Shown in pieces: positions 62,701 through 64,000 of a DNA stretch of 64,000 nt (its first letter is position 1; every line of letters starts with the position of its first letter). Position numbers and translations under genes: made by a program. The notes under the pieces were generated by a model. It saw nothing but the letters and a program-made list of their open reading frames with translations, ran no database searches and had not been told where the DNA came from. Source of the DNA: Cytophagales bacterium WSM2-2 (GTDB lineage Bacteria; Bacteroidota; Bacteroidia; Cytophagales; Cyclobacteriaceae); assembly GCA_015472025.1 (NCBI GenBank), contig BNHL01000001.1:4142001-4206000 (forward strand), given 5' to 3'.

Positions 62701-63711
62701 CCGATGGTGGCGATCAGCCCTGAAGGGAAAATCACAGACGTAAATGAAGCGTTGGTGAAAGCCACAGGTGTGGAGCGCGAAAAATTAATTGACACTGACT
62801 TTTCGGATTACTTCACCGAGCCGGAAAAAGCGCGTGAGGGCTACCGGCAAATATTTGCAAAGGGCTTTGTTGCCGACTCACCATTAACAATCCGTCACAA
62901 CTTGCGCGATGTGTTGTATAACGCATCCGTTTACCTGGATGAACGTGGCAAGGTACTCGGGGCATTTGCTTCTGCCCGCGATATCACAGCTCAGCGCAAA
63001 CAGGAAGTAAGGATCAACACACTGAATGAAGAACTGGAGCAACGGATCATTGAGTTGGAGTCATTCTCTTATTCTGTATCGCACGACTTGCGCGCTCCCT
63101 TGAGAGGCATCGATGGCTTCATAGCCATCTTTCTCACCAAGTATTTTGAAAAAGTGGATGCCGAAGGTCAACGTCTTTTAGGTAACGTGCGAAGGAACGT
63201 GAATAAAATGGGAAGTCTTATTGACGAGTTGCTCACACTGTCGCGAATTGGAATGAAAGACATCCAGATTACCACGATCGATATGGATGAACTTGTTCAT
63301 ACGGTACTCGAAGAGTTGAATGAGATGAAAGGCAAAGCAATCGTGACGACTAGCCCGTTGGTCAGAGCGCGAGGTGACATCGCACTCATCAAGCAAGTAC
63401 TTGTTAACCTTATTTCGAACGCATTCAAGTACTCTACAAAAAAAGAAAACCCGGTGATTGAAATAGGATGCACCGTGGAAGAAGGGGAGGTTCAATACTA
63501 TGTCAAAGATAACGGGGTGGGGTTCGACATGGAATACTCCAATAAATTATTCGGGGTGTTTCAGCGTCTTCATGATCCCCAGGAATACCAGGGGACGGGT
63601 GTTGGACTTGCCATTGTGAAACGGATCATTATACGCCATGGTGGCCGCGTGTGGGCAGATGGCAAGGAAGGACATGGCGCCACATTTTACTTTTCACTTA
63701 AATCCTATTGA
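59710..63711 (+). CDS. Soluble histidine kinase with nine PAS domains, eight of them near-identical repeats
   Basis: A 1333-residue kinase without transmembrane helices. An N-terminal PAS (about 29-140, FIEFAPDPTIIVNKSGHIV) is followed by eight copies of a 117-residue PAS unit (about 150-1100), all built on the frame SLIEASLDPLVTINPEGKIT, then VNEAxVxATGVPREKLIGTD, DYFTEPQKAREGYQ and LTDVLYNATVYKD. The kinase core has a phytochrome-type HisKA (SYSVSHDLRAPLRG), N box (NLISNAFKYST), and DNGVGFD and GTGVGLAI boxes. It is directly followed, without any gap, by an Rcp1-type receiver gene. Tandem PAS arrays of this type occur in many bacteria. The ligand is unknown. Confidence 0.92.
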   Translation: MNQKNDLEIQSRLARGRKEKIKASGKSKPFIEFAPDPTIIVNKSGHIVTVNTGASEFFGDNKRNLLGKEVEMLIPGIQKALAKSFFASPTTCRLNATSKLHALQKGGSKSPVDISVSPIEVGKKIYTWVAVRVIPEQKFSEDDPKIAQAYARSLIEAAMDPLVTISPEGKITDVNEASVKATGVPREKLIDTDFSDYFTEPQKAREGYQRVFAKGFVADYPLTLLDKKGKLTDVLYNASVYRDNLGNVLGVLAAARDITQLKRTSEYARSLIEASLDPLVTINPEGKITDVNEASVRATGMPREKLIGTDFSDYFTEPQKAREAYQQVFAKGYVADYALTIRDTKGKLTDVLYNATVYKDSLGNVLGALATARDITQLKRTSEYARSLIEASLDPLVTINPEGKITDVNEALVRATGVPRERLIGTDFSDYFTEPQKAREGYQQVFAKGSVSDLPLKLRDTKGKLTDVLYNATVYKDNLGNVLGALATSRDITQLKRTSEYARSLIEASLDPLVTINPEGKITDVNEALVRATGVPREKLIGTDFSDYFTEPQKAREGYQQVFAKGSVSDLPLKLRDTKGKLTDVLYNATVYKDNLGNVLGALATSRDITQLKRTAEYARSLIEASLDPLVTVNPEGKITDVNEASVNATGVLREKLIGTDFSDYFTEPQKAREGYKLVFAKGQVSDYPLTLRNKNGKLIQVLFNASVYRDEKGSVLGAVAAARDVTLLKQTEENIRKIQAYTRSLIETSLDPQITKGPDGRITDVNEATVQVTGVPREQLIGTHFPDYFTEPNKAEEAYREAYYKGVVRNYPLAIRHTSGKITDVLYNATVFKDENGVVQGVFAAARDITDRKKVEEELKRQQAYTRSLIEASLDPMVAISPSGKITDVNEALVKATGVKREKLIGTDFSDYFTEPDKAREGYQKVFAEGYVADSPLTIRHNLRDVLYNASVYRDEKGKVLGVFASARDITDRKQVEEEIKKQQAYTRSLIEASLDPMVAISPEGKITDVNEALVKATGVEREKLIDTDFSDYFTEPEKAREGYRQIFAKGFVADSPLTIRHNLRDVLYNASVYLDERGKVLGAFASARDITAQRKQEVRINTLNEELEQRIIELESFSYSVSHDLRAPLRGIDGFIAIFLTKYFEKVDAEGQRLLGNVRRNVNKMGSLIDELLTLSRIGMKDIQITTIDMDELVHTVLEELNEMKGKAIVTTSPLVRARGDIALIKQVLVNLISNAFKYSTKKENPVIEIGCTVEEGEVQYYVKDNGVGFDMEYSNKLFGVFQRLHDPQEYQGTGVGLAIVKRIIIRHGGRVWADGKEGHGATFYFSLKSY
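60157..63000 (+). repeat. Eight tandem PAS-encoding repeats
   Basis: Units 1-5 start at 60157, 60508, 60859, 61210 and 61561, exactly 351 bp apart. Units 6-8 carry a short extra linker (unit 6 starts at 61933). Units 3 and 4 are identical in protein apart from one Arg/Lys exchange in the PAS core, yet differ at many third codon positions. Confidence 0.9.
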
Positions 63712-64000
63712 ATGGAAAAAGATGAACTGATCGATGTGCTTCTCGTAGAGGATAACCCCGATGATACTGAGCTCACCACTCATGCTCTTACGGAAGGGAA
63801 CAAGTCACTTCACCTGCTCCACCTGAAGGACGGAGTGGAAGCGCTGAACTTCATCTTTGCAAAAAAAGTATACGACAAGCAACGGGTACAAAACGAACTG
63901 AAGCTCGTACTTCTGGATTTAAAACTTCCCCGGCTTGATGGTCTCGAAGTATTGCGAAAGATCAGGGAAGACGAGCGGACCCGGACATTGCCGGTGGTCA
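63712..64000 (+). CDS. Rcp1-type single-domain response regulator (cut by right edge)
   Basis: The first 96 codons of a receiver of the phytochrome-partner (Rcp1) type: MEKDELIDVLLVEDNPDDTE gives the acidic pocket, LKLVLLDLKLPRLDG the phospho-Asp (about 72), and the extended loop FIFAKKVYDKQRVQNELK is typical of this subgroup. The ATG at 63712 immediately follows the kinase stop codon, so the two form a cognate pair. The end of the gene lies outside the window. An output domain is not expected for this class. Confidence 0.9.
   Translation, partial: MEKDELIDVLLVEDNPDDTELTTHALTEGNKSLHLLHLKDGVEALNFIFAKKVYDKQRVQNELKLVLLDLKLPRLDGLEVLRKIREDERTRTLPVV

Noticed and set aside
1-64000. tRNA, rRNA, insertion sequences, phage genes, replication origin
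   Set aside because: None recognised by eye on either strand; a dedicated tRNA/rRNA scan was not possible.

Overview
The window is a chromosomal stretch of a Bacteroidota bacterium, most likely a gliding, Cytophagales-type organism. This rests on proteins with type IX secretion (T9SS) C-terminal sorting domains, a cytophagalysin-like M43 protease, LytS/LytTR pairs with two-component propeller sensors, a TPR-kinase-receiver-AraC one-protein hybrid, OMP_b-brl_3-type outer-membrane barrels, SiaC/DUF1987, mostly absent Shine-Dalgarno sequences, and a few TAnnTTTG-like -7 elements. I saw no rRNA, tRNA, CRISPR array, intact insertion sequence or prophage.

Layout. 1-154: start of an ECF sigma factor leaving the window. 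432-10076: a hybrid TPR kinase, a DJ-1/PfpI protein divergent from an AraC regulator, a tautomerase-SDR-nitronate monooxygenase operon, a secreted M43 protease, a second AraC regulator and an NTF2-like secreted protein. 10277-17727: a six-PAS membrane kinase with its receiver, then a two-gene unit of a coiled-coil membrane protein and a vWA-caspase lipoprotein. 17728-18910: a gene-poor stretch with short repeats, a possible small protein and a small lipoprotein. 18911-33811: a dense signalling island with a NarL-type regulator, a receiver-Hpt protein, a large alpha-oxoamine synthase/GNAT fusion, two paralogous SpoIIAA-like proteins, a soluble hybrid kinase, a PAS kinase, a GAF coiled-coil protein, two globins, and a propeller-LytS kinase with its LytTR regulator. 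33877-44255: an MFS transporter, a membrane-anchored hydrolase, TerD-TerD-PspA stress genes, two exported proteins of unknown function and a tricorn-type protease. 44336-53806: SiaC, an MhqD/MhqO-like hydrolase/dioxygenase pair, an outer-membrane barrel, a LamG lipoprotein, and a LytS kinase / serine-less hydrolase / LytTR operon. 54055-59398: small exported proteins and a T9SS substrate with 13 tandem Ig-like repeats. 59710-64000: a kinase with eight near-identical PAS repeats followed directly by an Rcp1-type receiver.

How the genes may work together. Seven histidine kinases and six separate response regulators lie in 64 kb. The best candidate for an undescribed system is 19908-33811: a CqsA/LqsA/SPT-class small-molecule or lipid synthase fused to an acyltransferase, next to a potential HK-REC to Hpt phosphorelay, with GAF and globin sensors downstream. 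A second is the LytS / pseudo-hydrolase / LytTR operon: its promoter region shares a gapless 55-bp element with the promoter region of the outer-membrane barrel gene about 6 kb away, which suggests one regulon. A third is the vWA-caspase lipoprotein and its membrane partner. All assignments come from reading sequence motifs; no database search was run.
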